A stretch of DNA of 64,000 bases from Rhizobium sp. P38BS-XIX (GTDB taxonomy: Bacteria; Pseudomonadota; Alphaproteobacteria; Rhizobiales; Rhizobiaceae). The stretch is taken from the NCBI RefSeq assembly GCF_012641435.1, contig NZ_JABAIJ010000001.1, forward strand, positions 1,240,001-1,304,000, read 5' to 3'. This document shows, in pieces, positions 1 through 8,833 of this stretch. How positions within the stretch are numbered: the stretch's first letter is position 1; every line of letters begins with the position of its first letter. The notes beneath the pieces are model-generated. The model saw only the letters and a list, made by a program, of their open reading frames with translations, did no database searches and was not told the origin of the DNA. Made by a program: the position numbers and the translations under genes.

Positions 1-782
1 CAGACATCACGTTTCAGATCCTGCTTCTGCTTTTTGCCGCCGCGTTCTTTGCCGGCTTCGTGGATTCCATCGCCGGCGGTGGCGGGCTGATTACCGTCCC
101 CGCGATGCTCCTGGCCGGGATCCCACCGCTTCAGACACTCGGCACGAACAAGGTGCAGTCGATCTGCGGTGCGGCATCGGCGACTATTGCCTATGCGCGG
201 CAAGGCCATGTCCGCCTCCGCGAGCAATTGCACATGGCCGTTATGGCCGTGATCGGCGGCATGTTCGGTGCGATGCTGGCGACGGTGATGCCAAGCTATG
301 TTCTGCGCATCATCCTGCCGTTCCTGCTGATCGCCATCGCTCTCTATTTTGCGCTCAAGCCCAATCTCGGCGACGTCGAAAAGCACCGGCGGATGAGTGC
401 TGCAGCTTTCGGCGTGACACTCGTGCCGCTGATCGGCTTTTATGACGGTGCGTTCGGACCCGGCACCGGTTCGTTTTTGATGCTCGCCTTTGTGTCGCTC
501 GCCGGCTTCGGCCTGCTGAAGGCGACCGCACATACCAAGCTGCTCAATTTCGGCTCCAACCTCGGCGGCCTGATCGTCTTCATCTTTTCCGGCGTCATTC
601 TCTGGAAGGTCGGGATCGTCATGGGTCTCGGCCAGTTTCTCGGCGCGCAGGCTGGCTCGCGGCTTGCCATGCGCATCGGCGCAAAACTGATCAAGCCGCT
701 GCTCGTCATCATCTGCATTGCCTTTGCGATCAAGTTGCTGGCAGATCCCACCCATCCCGTCAGGATCTGGCTCGGTCTCTAG
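1..782 (+). CDS. TSUP-family (TauE/SafE) permease, 5' end missing
   Basis: The frame is open from the first bases of the window (codons read from position 3), so the true start lies upstream. The protein is a string of hydrophobic segments with glycine-rich turns. It opens with the family's typical AGFVDSIAGGGGL stretch, followed by PxLxxLGTNK, and a matching second half has YDGAFGPGTGSF and KLLNFGSN. These paired half-motifs are typical of the sulfite exporter TauE/SafE (TSUP, DUF81) family, which moves anions such as sulfite or organosulfonates across the inner membrane. The substrate cannot be read from sequence. The stop is TAG, and a 100-base gap follows before the next gene. Confidence 0.85.
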   Translation, partial: DITFQILLLLFAAAFFAGFVDSIAGGGGLITVPAMLLAGIPPLQTLGTNKVQSICGAASATIAYARQGHVRLREQLHMAVMAVIGGMFGAMLATVMPSYVLRIILPFLLIAIALYFALKPNLGDVEKHRRMSAAAFGVTLVPLIGFYDGAFGPGTGSFLMLAFVSLAGFGLLKATAHTKLLNFGSNLGGLIVFIFSGVILWKVGIVMGLGQFLGAQAGSRLAMRIGAKLIKPLLVIICIAFAIKLLADPTHPVRIWLGL

Positions 783-846
783 AAACGGCCCTTTGATTAC
801 CTCGGACGTAATTGATAGTGCTTCGGTACGCGCCGATGATCGCCCT

Positions 847-863
847 GCCTGAACGGTTCAGGC
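847..863. promoter_or_regulatory. Perfect dyad, candidate operator
   Basis: GCCTGAAC-G-GTTCAGGC has perfect 8-base arms around one central base. It lies just upstream of the AAAGGAG ribosome site of the SnoaL-like gene. Its position in front of an operon that encodes an XRE regulator suggests an autoregulatory operator, but an RNA hairpin is equally possible. Confidence 0.35.
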
Positions 864-882
864 GATCCAAAGGAGTTGACCG

Positions 883-1248
883 ATGACTGACGCGAACACC
901 ATTGCAGACCGCTACCTCGCCATCTGGAACGAGGCCGATACCGACCGCCGCCGTGCGCTCATCGCTGAAGCATGGACGGAAGACTGCAGCTATATCGACC
1001 CGATGATGCGCGCTGACGACCGCGAACAGATCCATGCGCTGGTCACGGCCGCGCACGATCGCTTCCCCGGCTTCCGCTTCGCGCTGATCACAGATGGCGA
1101 CCGCCACGGTGACAACCTCCGGTTCTCGTGGGGCTTCGGGCCGGCCGATGCCGAACCACTGATCAAGGGCACGGATTTCGCCATCCTAGAAGGCGATCGG
1201 CTGAAATCCGTTCACGGCTTCATCGACCAGCTGCCGGCCGCCGCATGA
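883..1248 (+). CDS. SnoaL-like / NTF2-fold protein
   Basis: This is a 121-residue protein with the size and pattern of the nuclear transport factor 2 (SnoaL) fold. The N-terminal helix carries YLAIWNEAD, followed by WTEDCSYIDPMM and a C-terminal beta sheet (FSWGFG, GTDFAILEGD). Such proteins are small-molecule-binding enzymes or carriers; the substrate is unknown. The ATG start has a good AAAGGAG Shine-Dalgarno. The stop overlaps the next gene's start (ATGA), so the two are probably translated together and the downstream regulator may control this gene. Confidence 0.75.
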   Translation: MTDANTIADRYLAIWNEADTDRRRALIAEAWTEDCSYIDPMMRADDREQIHALVTAAHDRFPGFRFALITDGDRHGDNLRFSWGFGPADAEPLIKGTDFAILEGDRLKSVHGFIDQLPAAA

Positions 1249-2048
1249 TGAACCCGGCCCGCTCTCTCGGCGACCATCTGCGCGAATGGCGGCAACGCCG
1301 CCGCCTGAGCCAGCTCGACTTCGCCCTTGAAGCCGATATATCGCAGCGACATCTGAGCTTCATCGAGAGCGGGCGGGCGCTTCCAAGCCGCGAGATGCTG
1401 ATGCATCTCGCAGAACGGCTCGGCGTACCATTGCGCGATCGTAACCCCATGCTTCTGGCGGCAGGGTTTGCGCCGGTCTTCCCCGAACGCAAGCTGGATG
1501 ATCCGGCACTTGCCCCGGCGCGGCGGGCGATCGATATGCTGCTGAAAGGTCACGAGCCTTTCCCGGCCCTGGCGGTCGACCGGCACTGGACGCTGATTGC
1601 CGCCAATGCCGCCGTAGCACCGCTGCTTGCCGGTGTCGTCGATACCTCGTTGACCGAGGGGCCGATCAATGTTTTGCGATTGAGCCTTCATCCGCAGGGC
1701 CTGGCACCGCGCATCGCCAATCTCTTCGAATGGCGGGCGCATCTGCTGGAGCGCCTGCGCCAGCAGATATCGGCGACCGGCGATCCCGTACTGGCAAAAT
1801 TGCTGCAGGAATTGTCAGCCTATCCCGCACCACCTGCGCCGAAATCGACAGCTCCAGAGCGAGATTTCGCGGGCATTGCTGTACCACTGGAACTTGTCAC
1901 CGAAGCGGGACATCTTTCGTTTCTATCCACCACGACGGTCTTCGGCACACCCGTCGATGTCACCCTGTCGGAACTGGCGATCGAATCCTTCTTTCCCGCG
2001 AACCCACAGACGGCGAAAGCACTCAAAGCAATGCTGCCGGGCAGTTGA
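1245..2048 (+). CDS. XRE-family regulator with MmyB-like ligand domain
   Basis: Residues about 8-65 form a Cro/XRE helix-turn-helix (LREWRQRRRLSQLDFALEADISQRHLSFIESGRALPSRE, quoted here only as a positional guide to the recognition helix SQRHLSFIESGR). The remaining ~200 residues match the MmyB-like ligand-binding domain (FPALAVDRHW, NVLRLSLHP, TVDVTLSELAIESFFPA-type end). The start chosen is the ATG in the ATGA overlap with the SnoaL-like gene; a second ATG follows at 1248. An in-frame extension upstream is open but lies inside the preceding gene. It ends 15 bases from the convergent cobO stop. It probably regulates its own operon. Confidence 0.8.
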   Translation: MMNPARSLGDHLREWRQRRRLSQLDFALEADISQRHLSFIESGRALPSREMLMHLAERLGVPLRDRNPMLLAAGFAPVFPERKLDDPALAPARRAIDMLLKGHEPFPALAVDRHWTLIAANAAVAPLLAGVVDTSLTEGPINVLRLSLHPQGLAPRIANLFEWRAHLLERLRQQISATGDPVLAKLLQELSAYPAPPAPKSTAPERDFAGIAVPLELVTEAGHLSFLSTTTVFGTPVDVTLSELAIESFFPANPQTAKALKAMLPGS

Positions 2049-2063
2049 GCGCCCGGCGGATGA

Positions 2064-2708
2064 TCAGAACTCGACGCCGGGCTGTCCCTTGATGCCCGAG
2101 CGGAAAGGATGCTTGATCAGTTCCATCTCGGTGACGAGATCGGCAATCTCGATCAGCTCTTCTTTGGCATTACGGCCTGTCAGAACGACATGCGTCATAT
2201 GGGGCTTCTCGTTCCTGAGGAACTCAAGCACATCGTTGATGTCGAGATAGTCGTAGCGAAGCGCGATGTTGATTTCGTCGAGCAGCACCATCGAGTTCCG
2301 CTCGTCGCGGATCAGCTCCTTGGCCTTCTCCCAGGCGGCGGATGCCGCTGCCACGTCACGGGCACGATCCTGTGTTTCCCAGGTGAAGCCCTCACCCATC
2401 GTATGGAACTGGCAGATATCGGAAAAATGCTTTTCGATCAGGTCGCGCTCGCCGGTCCACATGGCCCCTTTGATGAACTGCACGACGGCGCTCGGCTTCC
2501 CGTGGGCGATATGTCGGAAGATCATGCCGAAAGCGGACGACGATTTTCCCTTGCCCTTGCCGGTATGAACGATGATCAGGCCTTTCTCATCGTTCTTGCT
2601 GGCCATGATCTTGTCGCGCGCGGCCTTCTTCTTGGCCATCTTGTCGGCGTGACGAGCATCGTCGCTCTTCGGTGCTTCCACACCGGTCTCGGCCAATTCG
2701 TCGCTCAT
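2064..2708 (-). CDS. cobO: Corrinoid adenosyltransferase CobO
   Basis: ATP:cob(I)alamin / cobyrinic acid a,c-diamide adenosyltransferase attaches the 5'-deoxyadenosyl group to the reduced cobalt in the aerobic B12 pathway. The 214-residue length is normal for CobO/BtuR. The modified P-loop HTGKGKGKSSSAFG is at residues about 48-61, followed by the family's VQFIKG, and later VLLDEINIALRY and VVLTGRNA. The N-terminus is a Lys/Ala-rich helix (KMAKKKAARDK). The start is the ATG at 2708, which overlaps the stop of the upstream cupin gene (ATGA). It is the last gene of the riboswitch-led cob operon. Confidence 0.95.
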   Translation of the reverse strand: MSDELAETGVEAPKSDDARHADKMAKKKAARDKIMASKNDEKGLIIVHTGKGKGKSSSAFGMIFRHIAHGKPSAVVQFIKGAMWTGERDLIEKHFSDICQFHTMGEGFTWETQDRARDVAAASAAWEKAKELIRDERNSMVLLDEINIALRYDYLDINDVLEFLRNEKPHMTHVVLTGRNAKEELIEIADLVTEMELIKHPFRSGIKGQPGVEF

Positions 2709-3304
2709 TGCATTCTCCCTGATATGATCGATTTCTGTGCCAGCGGGCCGCCGCGCCAAAGATAGAGCGCGACAAGCGGATGGTCTTCCGTGCGCATGGC
2801 GTGGCGGATGTTCGAGGGGTGATGGATGATCTCGCCCGACCAGCGCGGCAGGAACGGTTGCGCATCCTTGCTCCACAGCGAACCGTCGGTCAGAGGGATA
2901 TAAATCTCCTCCGCCACATGATGATGGTCCGGATAATGCACCCCGGGACCAAGCAACAAAAAGCCGCCAGCCATCTCCTCGCTTGCAAAATGCCCGCGCG
3001 TACCGAACAACTCGACCCAGCCATACTTCTGCAAAAAATCGCCGCCGAAATCGGCGATGTTGTAGGTCTGAGCCCAATGCAGGCTATCCTCGGCATCCAG
3101 CAGTCTATTGAGCAAAACCTCTTCCGCCCCATTACCCGATCGGTCGAGCGCGCGAAGGTAAGAGACGACGGCCAAATCATGCGGCGCGAGCGTCCGCGCA
3201 TCCATCGACCAGCCAAAACCCTCGATAAAATGTTTTAGAACCGGATCGCTGCGCGATTGCAGATAACTCCGAAAAGCAAGCAGAAGCTCGTCAACCACGC
3301 TCAT
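2705..3304 (-). CDS. Cupin resembling DddQ/DddL-type DMSP lyase, embedded in cob operon
   Basis: A 199-residue protein whose C-terminal half is a single cupin barrel. Residues 123-135 read HYPDHHHVAEEIY, and a second motif HHPSNIRHAMRT follows at 161-172. These match the metal ligands and Tyr of the dimethylsulfoniopropionate lyase family (PF16867; DddQ, DddL). The N-terminal half is helical, as in that family. It sits between cobN and cobO with ATGA overlaps at both ends, so it is certainly co-translated with them. DMSP cleavage is one possibility, but the location argues for a role in corrinoid or methyl metabolism instead. The family assignment is fairly secure; the substrate is not known. 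Confidence 0.75.
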   Translation of the reverse strand: MSVVDELLLAFRSYLQSRSDPVLKHFIEGFGWSMDARTLAPHDLAVVSYLRALDRSGNGAEEVLLNRLLDAEDSLHWAQTYNIADFGGDFLQKYGWVELFGTRGHFASEEMAGGFLLLGPGVHYPDHHHVAEEIYIPLTDGSLWSKDAQPFLPRWSGEIIHHPSNIRHAMRTEDHPLVALYLWRGGPLAQKSIISGRMQ

Positions 3305-6300
3305 GCCGCTGCATCCTTGTTCTTGTCCAAAGTTTCGAGATCGAACCGTGCCGAATTGCTTCTCGGCGTCCAAAGTTTGCGATCGATCGCTTCGAGCAGA
3401 CGTTCCCGCATGTCTCGCAACGCGGCGGGATTTTTCTCCGCCATGAAATCACGTAGGTTCTGGTCGACTACAAAAGCCTGGTAGACGGCCTCGAAATGAT
3501 GATTGCCGACGGCACCCGTCGTCGCCGCGAAAGCGAAAAGATAGTCCACCGTTGCGGCAATCTCGAAGGCGCCCTTGTAGCCGTGGCGCATGATGCCCTC
3601 GATCCATTTGGGATTGACGACGCGCCCGCGCACCACGCGGCCGATCTCTTCTTCAAGCGAGCGGATCACAGGCTTTTCCGGCCTCGAATGATCGTTATGA
3701 TAGATCGAGGGGCGCGCGCCGCCGAGCTGCTCGGCCGCCGCCGCCATGCCGCCCTCGAACTGATAATAATCGTCGCTGTCGAGCAGATCATGCTCGCGAT
3801 TATCCTGGTTCTGCACGACCGCCTGGATCGACCGCAACCGCTCCTCGAAGACACCGCGCTCGGCGCGTCCCTCTTCGCCAGCGCCATAGACATAGCTGCC
3901 CCAGACGAGATAGGCCTCGGCGAGATCGGCACGCCGCTCCCATCCTTTCTCATCGATGAGCGCCTGCAGACCGGCGCCATAGGCTCCAGGCTTGGATCCA
4001 AAAATACGATACCCAGCGCGGCGGCTGGCAGAGGCCGTGTCGAGGCCGGCTGCTTCGAGCCGCGCGATCTCACCACGCATCCGTGCCGCAATAGGATTGT
4101 CTGCAGCATCTTCCTCAAGCATGCCAACGGCACGAATTGCCTTGTCGAACAGGGCGATCTGCTCGGGAAACGCATCACGGAAGAAACCCGAGATGCGCAG
4201 CGTGACATCGACACGCGGCCGCCGCAGCATGGCCGGCGGAATGATCTCGTAGCCCGTCACGCGGCGAGACGTCATATCCCAGACCGGCTTGACACCGATC
4301 AGCGCCAGCGCCTGCGCGACATCATCGCCCCCGGTGCGCATGTTCGATGTCCCCCAGGCCGTCAGGCCGAAGGAGACGGGCCATTCGCCATGGTCCTGCA
4401 CGTAACGACGGATCAGCAGCTCGGCCGATTTCTTGCCAAGCTCGTAAGCGGCCGGCGTCGGTACGGCACGGCTGTCGACCGAATAGAAATTCCGCCCAGT
4501 CGGCAAAACGTCCGGCCGTCCGCGCGTCGGCGCACCGGAGGGGCCGGGCGGAACGAAACGCCCGTCAAGGCCTTTGAGCAGGGCTGCGATCTCCGCATCG
4601 CCGCAGGCGAGGATGGACGGCTGGAGCTTCGAGGCAATCTCGCTGAGAACCATGCGGGTGTTGGACCAATTCTCCGGACTGGCTATGTCGCCATCCACGA
4701 GTTTTGCGGCCAGCAGTTCGATACGCTCGACGGTGTCCCCCTGGGTGCGCCAGAGAACATCGGAGATGTCTTCGAGGATGGCGGGTCGCGGGCCACTCCA
4801 TTCTGCGGCCATGTCGCAGTCCAACGGGTCGAATGCTTTGCGTGGAGGGTTATCCTCCACGCCCTCGAACGCATCCCGAGCAATCGCCCGCTGCAGGCTC
4901 TGATCGCCACCCTCGCCCAGGCCGCGCGGCACTCTCGCCAGCGCCACCGTTAAATCCGTCAATAGCCGCCCGGAAGGCGAAACGCCGAAGATGTGCAGGC
5001 CATCACGGATCTGCATCTCCTTGAGGTCGCAGAGATAAGCATCAAGCTTGCGCAATGCCTCGTCTTCGCCCTCGCCCTTGGCGATACCGGCATCCTGGTC
5101 GAGCCCGATATCGGCAACGAGATCGAGGATCTGCTTTCGGAGCAGCCGGATACGACGCGGATCACCGCCCGAAGCCTCGTAATATTCGTCGACCAGCGCC
5201 TCCAGATCCTTTAGCGGGCCGTAGCTTTCGGCGCGCGTCAAAGGCGGGGTCAGGTGGTCGATGATGACGGCGCTCGTGCGGCGCTTGGCCTGCGTGCCCT
5301 CGCCGGGATCGTTGACGATGAAAGGATAAAGGTTCGGTAGCGGCCCGAGGATCGCTTCCGGATAACAAACCTCCGAAAGCGCCAGCGCCTTGCCCGGCAG
5401 CCATTCGAGATTGCCGTGCTTGCCCATGTGGATGACGGCGTGGGCACCGAAGGAGCGGCGCAGGAAGGCATAGAAAGCGAGATAACCGTGCGGCGGGACG
5501 AGATCGGGAGAGTGGTAGCTCTCCTTCGGATCGATATTGTATCCGCGCGCCGGCTGGATACCGACAAGCACCTCGCCGAAGCGGGTAAACGGCAGGGCAA
5601 AGCCGCCATTGAGCGCGTAAGGGTCTGCCTCCGGCTCGCCCCAGCGCGCCGTGATCTCATCCTGAATCTGTTTGGGAAGCGACGAGAAGAAATCCTTGTA
5701 GTCGCTCAAGGAAAGCGTCTCGCGAACGATACGGCCATCATGCCCCGAATTTGTCGGGCCATCCGCCAGATGCCGCATCAGCGCATCGCCATCGGCGGGT
5801 ATATCAGCGACGCCGTAGCCTGCCGCTTGCATCGCGTTCAGAACCTCGATCGTGCCGGCCGGCGTATCAAGCCCGACGCCGTTGCCGAGACGCCCATCAC
5901 GATTGGGATAGTTGGCCATCACAAGCGCAACGCGCCGATCGCCGGGTGGTGCATTGCGCAGCCGCGCCCAATTGGCGGCGAGCCTCGCCGTGTAGCGCAT
6001 GCGATCCTCAAGCGGCTCGCTGGCGACGATATTGGCCTCAACCCTTTCATCATAGCGGGCGGCCGCCTTGAAAGACACGGCACGGGCAAGAACGCGCCCA
6101 TCGACTTCGGGCAGAGCCACATTCATACCGAGATCGCGGGCCGAAAGCCCTTGAGAGGACGCCTCCCAGGCCTCTTTCGACGAAGCCGAGAAGATGGCCT
6201 GCAGAACAACGGCCTCGCCAGTCTCCAGCACCGTCGCCTGACGATCCGCGCCCGGCGCCGAAACGGCAAAGCCCGTAGAATTGATGACTACGCCCGGCTT

Positions 6301-7086
6301 CAACTCGATAAAGACACGTTCGAGAATCCCGACGGAGACGGCATCCTTGAGACTATAGGCAAAGACCGGTAACGGCCGCATGCCCTCGGCGACCAGAGCC
6401 TCCATCATGGCTTCCACAGGCTTCATCTCACCGCTCTGAACCAGCGCGCGATAGAAGGAAATCGCGACTGTCGGGGGTTCGCGTCCCTCCGGGACTGCCA
6501 CCCCCGAAACGGAAACCCTCCTCCACTCCTCGACGCCGATCACCCCCTTGCCCGGCCACCATATGCCGGCCTTCATCAAAGGTGCGGCCGGCATGGGCTT
6601 TTCGCCACCCGACAGCATCGCCTCTGCATAGGAGAGAAACGCCCGCGAATTCGCCTCCCCGCCCTCGATCAGATAGGACCAGAGCGCATTGAGATCATCG
6701 AGCGCAACGTTGGAAAAAGGCGTCAGCCCTGGATCGGGCTTCGAATCCCCCGGCAATACAGCAATCAACGCACCCTGACGCGCCGCACAGGCATGCAGCG
6801 CCTCCAGCGCATAGTGGAAGTAGCTCGCCCCTCCCAGCGCACGCACGATGATGATCTTCGCATGCCGGGCCGTCCTGTCGACATAGGTATCGACGGACAT
6901 CGGATGCTTGAGGCTCATCAGGCTCGCAAGCCGAAGCGAACAGTCGCCTTCGCCGTGCGCTGCGGCAATCGCCGCAAGCTCGGTGTCGGCCGCCGACAGA
7001 AAGAGGATATCGCCGGGCGTCTGCCCAAGGTCGATCGCCTCCTCGCCGTCGCTGATCGTTCCCTTTTGAGCTAGAAGGAGGTGCAT
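3301..7086 (-). CDS. cobN: Cobaltochelatase subunit CobN
   Basis: The large subunit of the aerobic cobaltochelatase inserts Co2+ into hydrogenobyrinic acid a,c-diamide, working with CobS and CobT, which are not in this window. At 1261 residues it has the usual CobN length and shows the magnesium-chelatase-H-type blocks: MANYPNRDGRLGNGVGLDTP, the HMGKHGNLEWLPGKALALS block, and SDDYYQFEGGMAAAAEQL. The ATG at 7086 has an AAGGGAAG ribosome site and lies 9 bases after cobW. The stop overlaps the next gene's start. Long antisense frames here are shadows of high-GC codon use. Confidence 0.97.
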   Translation of the reverse strand: MHLLLAQKGTISDGEEAIDLGQTPGDILFLSAADTELAAIAAAHGEGDCSLRLASLMSLKHPMSVDTYVDRTARHAKIIIVRALGGASYFHYALEALHACAARQGALIAVLPGDSKPDPGLTPFSNVALDDLNALWSYLIEGGEANSRAFLSYAEAMLSGGEKPMPAAPLMKAGIWWPGKGVIGVEEWRRVSVSGVAVPEGREPPTVAISFYRALVQSGEMKPVEAMMEALVAEGMRPLPVFAYSLKDAVSVGILERVFIELKPGVVINSTGFAVSAPGADRQATVLETGEAVVLQAIFSASSKEAWEASSQGLSARDLGMNVALPEVDGRVLARAVSFKAAARYDERVEANIVASEPLEDRMRYTARLAANWARLRNAPPGDRRVALVMANYPNRDGRLGNGVGLDTPAGTIEVLNAMQAAGYGVADIPADGDALMRHLADGPTNSGHDGRIVRETLSLSDYKDFFSSLPKQIQDEITARWGEPEADPYALNGGFALPFTRFGEVLVGIQPARGYNIDPKESYHSPDLVPPHGYLAFYAFLRRSFGAHAVIHMGKHGNLEWLPGKALALSEVCYPEAILGPLPNLYPFIVNDPGEGTQAKRRTSAVIIDHLTPPLTRAESYGPLKDLEALVDEYYEASGGDPRRIRLLRKQILDLVADIGLDQDAGIAKGEGEDEALRKLDAYLCDLKEMQIRDGLHIFGVSPSGRLLTDLTVALARVPRGLGEGGDQSLQRAIARDAFEGVEDNPPRKAFDPLDCDMAAEWSGPRPAILEDISDVLWRTQGDTVERIELLAAKLVDGDIASPENWSNTRMVLSEIASKLQPSILACGDAEIAALLKGLDGRFVPPGPSGAPTRGRPDVLPTGRNFYSVDSRAVPTPAAYELGKKSAELLIRRYVQDHGEWPVSFGLTAWGTSNMRTGGDDVAQALALIGVKPVWDMTSRRVTGYEIIPPAMLRRPRVDVTLRISGFFRDAFPEQIALFDKAIRAVGMLEEDAADNPIAARMRGEIARLEAAGLDTASASRRAGYRIFGSKPGAYGAGLQALIDEKGWERRADLAEAYLVWGSYVYGAGEEGRAERGVFEERLRSIQAVVQNQDNREHDLLDSDDYYQFEGGMAAAAEQLGGARPSIYHNDHSRPEKPVIRSLEEEIGRVVRGRVVNPKWIEGIMRHGYKGAFEIAATVDYLFAFAATTGAVGNHHFEAVYQAFVVDQNLRDFMAEKNPAALRDMRERLLEAIDRKLWTPRSNSARFDLETLDKNKDAAA

Positions 7087-7095
7087 GGACTTCCC

Positions 7096-8145
7096 TTAGA
7101 CCAAAGCTTCGATCGCCTTGCGAACGATCGTCTCGTCCATCTCGTGCAGGCCGATCACGACAAGCCGGGTCGCGCGCACCTCGCCCGGTGTCCAGGCGCG
7201 ATCGAAATAGGTGTCGATACGGCTGCCGACTGCCTGCAGTTGCAGGCGCATGGGCTTGCCGGGAACATCGACGAAGCCCTTGAGGCGCAGCACGTCATGC
7301 TCGGCGATCACGCCCTTCAGCGCATCGACAAAGGCAACCTGGTCGGCAATCGAACCGAGTTCGACGACGAAGCTGTCGAATTCGTCGTGGTCATGCGGCG
7401 TGCCGTCCTCATGCTCCAGTTCGTGATGGGATTTGCGGTTGACGATATCGTCTTCCGTGCCAATGCCGAGACCGAGCAGAATTGCCGCCGGCACGTCGCC
7501 GTTCTTCGCTTCGATGATCGTCGGCTTGCGGGCGGTGCGCGAGGCTACCTCGGCGCGGACGCGGCCGAGACCGTCACCGTCGATCAGATCGGTCTTGTTG
7601 AGCACGATCAGATCGGCGCAGGTCAGCTGGTCCTCGAAAAGCTCTTCGATCGGGCTTTCGTGGTCGAGCGAATCGTCTTCGACACGGCGGGCTTCCACAG
7701 CGTCGTGATCATCGGCAAAGCGACCGGCGGCGACGGCAGCGCTATCGACCACGGTAATAACGCCGTCGACAGTGACATGCGTGCGAATGTCAGGCCAGTT
7801 GAAGGCAGCGACCAGCGGCTGCGGCAGAGCGAGACCTGAGGTTTCGATGACGATGTGGTCCGGGCGCGCATCGCGCTCCAGAAGCTTCGTCATGGTCGGA
7901 ATGAAATCGTCGGCGACGGTGCAGCAGATGCAGCCGTTGGTCAGCTCGATGATGTCGTCTTCGGTGCAGTTCTCCGCGCCGCAGCCCTTCAGCACGTCGC
8001 CATCGACGCCGAGATCGCCGAATTCGTTGATGATCAAAGCAATCTTCTTGCCGCCGGCATTCTGCAGGAGGTTGCGGATCATCGTCGTCTTGCCGGCTCC
8101 GAGAAAGCCGGTGATGACGGTGGCGGGAATCTTTTCCTGGTTCAT
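7096..8145 (-). CDS. cobW: CobW GTPase, cobalt chaperone-type
   Basis: A COG0523 G3E GTPase thought to deliver or handle cobalt for CobN. It shows the Walker A motif GFLGAGKTT near the N-terminus, the metal-binding CxCC motif in NGCICCTVADD, the NKTDL guanine-specificity motif, and a His/Asp-rich patch (SHHELEHEDGTPHDHDEFD). The CobW C-terminal domain follows. The ATG at 8145 (MNQEKIP) is chosen because AAGGG lies 9 bases upstream. The ATG at 8151, whose A is shared with the cobU stop (TGATG), is the alternative and adds two residues. It is second in the run cobU-cobW-cobN. Confidence 0.95.
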   Translation of the reverse strand: MNQEKIPATVITGFLGAGKTTMIRNLLQNAGGKKIALIINEFGDLGVDGDVLKGCGAENCTEDDIIELTNGCICCTVADDFIPTMTKLLERDARPDHIVIETSGLALPQPLVAAFNWPDIRTHVTVDGVITVVDSAAVAAGRFADDHDAVEARRVEDDSLDHESPIEELFEDQLTCADLIVLNKTDLIDGDGLGRVRAEVASRTARKPTIIEAKNGDVPAAILLGLGIGTEDDIVNRKSHHELEHEDGTPHDHDEFDSFVVELGSIADQVAFVDALKGVIAEHDVLRLKGFVDVPGKPMRLQLQAVGSRIDTYFDRAWTPGEVRATRLVVIGLHEMDETIVRKAIEALV

Positions 8146-8150
8146 ATGCA

Positions 8151-8675
8151 TCAACCCTTCATTTTCAGCGGCAGGCCCGCTGCGATAAAATAAACTTCAG
8201 CACTTGCCGCCGCGACCATCTGGTGCAGGCGGCCAGCATGATCACGAAAGTCTCGCGCCATGCGATTTTCCGGCACGATGCCGAGGCCAACTTCATTGGA
8301 AACGAAAACGAGCCGCGATCGTGCCCGGGGCAGAAATTCGGTGAGAGCGGCAAACTCCGCCGCCATATCCCGCTCCGCCATCATCAGATTGGTGACCCAG
8401 AGCGTCAAACAGTCGACAAGCACCGCCCGATCCTCGGTGTCGATGGCGGCAAGCTGCCCGACGAGATCCATCGGCTCCTCATGTGTCTGCCACAGGTCGC
8501 CGCGATCGACACGATGCTGGGCGATGCGCTCGCGCATCTCGTCGTCCCACGCCTGTCCGGTCGCCACATAGTGACGCTCCAGGCCGGTGTCCGAAATAAG
8601 CGATTCGGCGAATCGGGATTTGCCGGAACGCGCGCCCCCAAAGACGAAGACTGCTCGGGAAGTCGAAGACGACAT
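8151..8675 (-). CDS. cobU: Adenosylcobinamide kinase / GTP guanylyltransferase (CobU/CobP)
   Basis: This bifunctional enzyme phosphorylates adenosylcobinamide and transfers GMP to it in nucleotide-loop assembly. Its 174 residues match the family. The P-loop [11 protein letters not shown] is at the N-terminus, followed by [19 protein letters not shown] (including the guanylylated-His region), [10 protein letters not shown], and [21 protein letters not shown]. The start ATG lies 3 bases after the stop of a 30-codon ORF and has only a weak ribosome site of its own. Translation may therefore depend on coupling to that leader ORF. Confidence 0.95.
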   Translation of the reverse strand: MSSSTSRAVFVFGGARSGKSRFAESLISDTGLERHYVATGQAWDDEMRERIAQHRVDRGDLWQTHEEPMDLVGQLAAIDTEDRAVLVDCLTLWVTNLMMAERDMAAEFAALTEFLPRARSRLVFVSNEVGLGIVPENRMARDFRDHAGRLHQMVAAASAEVYFIAAGLPLKMKG

Positions 8676-8678
8676 GCG

Positions 8679-8771
8679 TTATGCCCGCTCCCACGTGGCG
8701 ACGAGGGTCGGCAGCACTTGGCTGAAACCGGAAAGCAGGCGTTCAAACGCCAAAAACTCCTCTTGCGCCAT
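8679..8771 (-). CDS. 30-residue leader ORF between riboswitch and cobU
   Basis: ATG at 8771 is preceded by GGAGG at 5-base spacing, the best ribosome site in the operon's leader. The peptide (MAQEEFLAFERLL..., ending ATWERA) is amphipathic, mostly helical in character, with no signal peptide or Cys. The TAA stop lies 3 bases before the cobU ATG. It is the first ORF after the B12 riboswitch, so riboswitch control of translation initiation would act on this site, with cobU following by coupling. I do not recognise the peptide. Its coding status rests on the ribosome site, the spacing and its protein-like composition. Confidence 0.55.
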   Translation of the reverse strand: MAQEEFLAFERLLSGFSQVLPTLVATWERA

Positions 8772-8833
8772 GACAACCTCCGTGCTGGCAGCGGAACTTA
8801 CGTTCCAGAACAGGCTCTGCGCCCGGCACGCAT

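Noticed and set aside
3496..4953. 485-codon plus-strand open frame inside cobN
   Set aside because: It overlaps a full-length cobN in antisense and shows no family motif or ribosome site.
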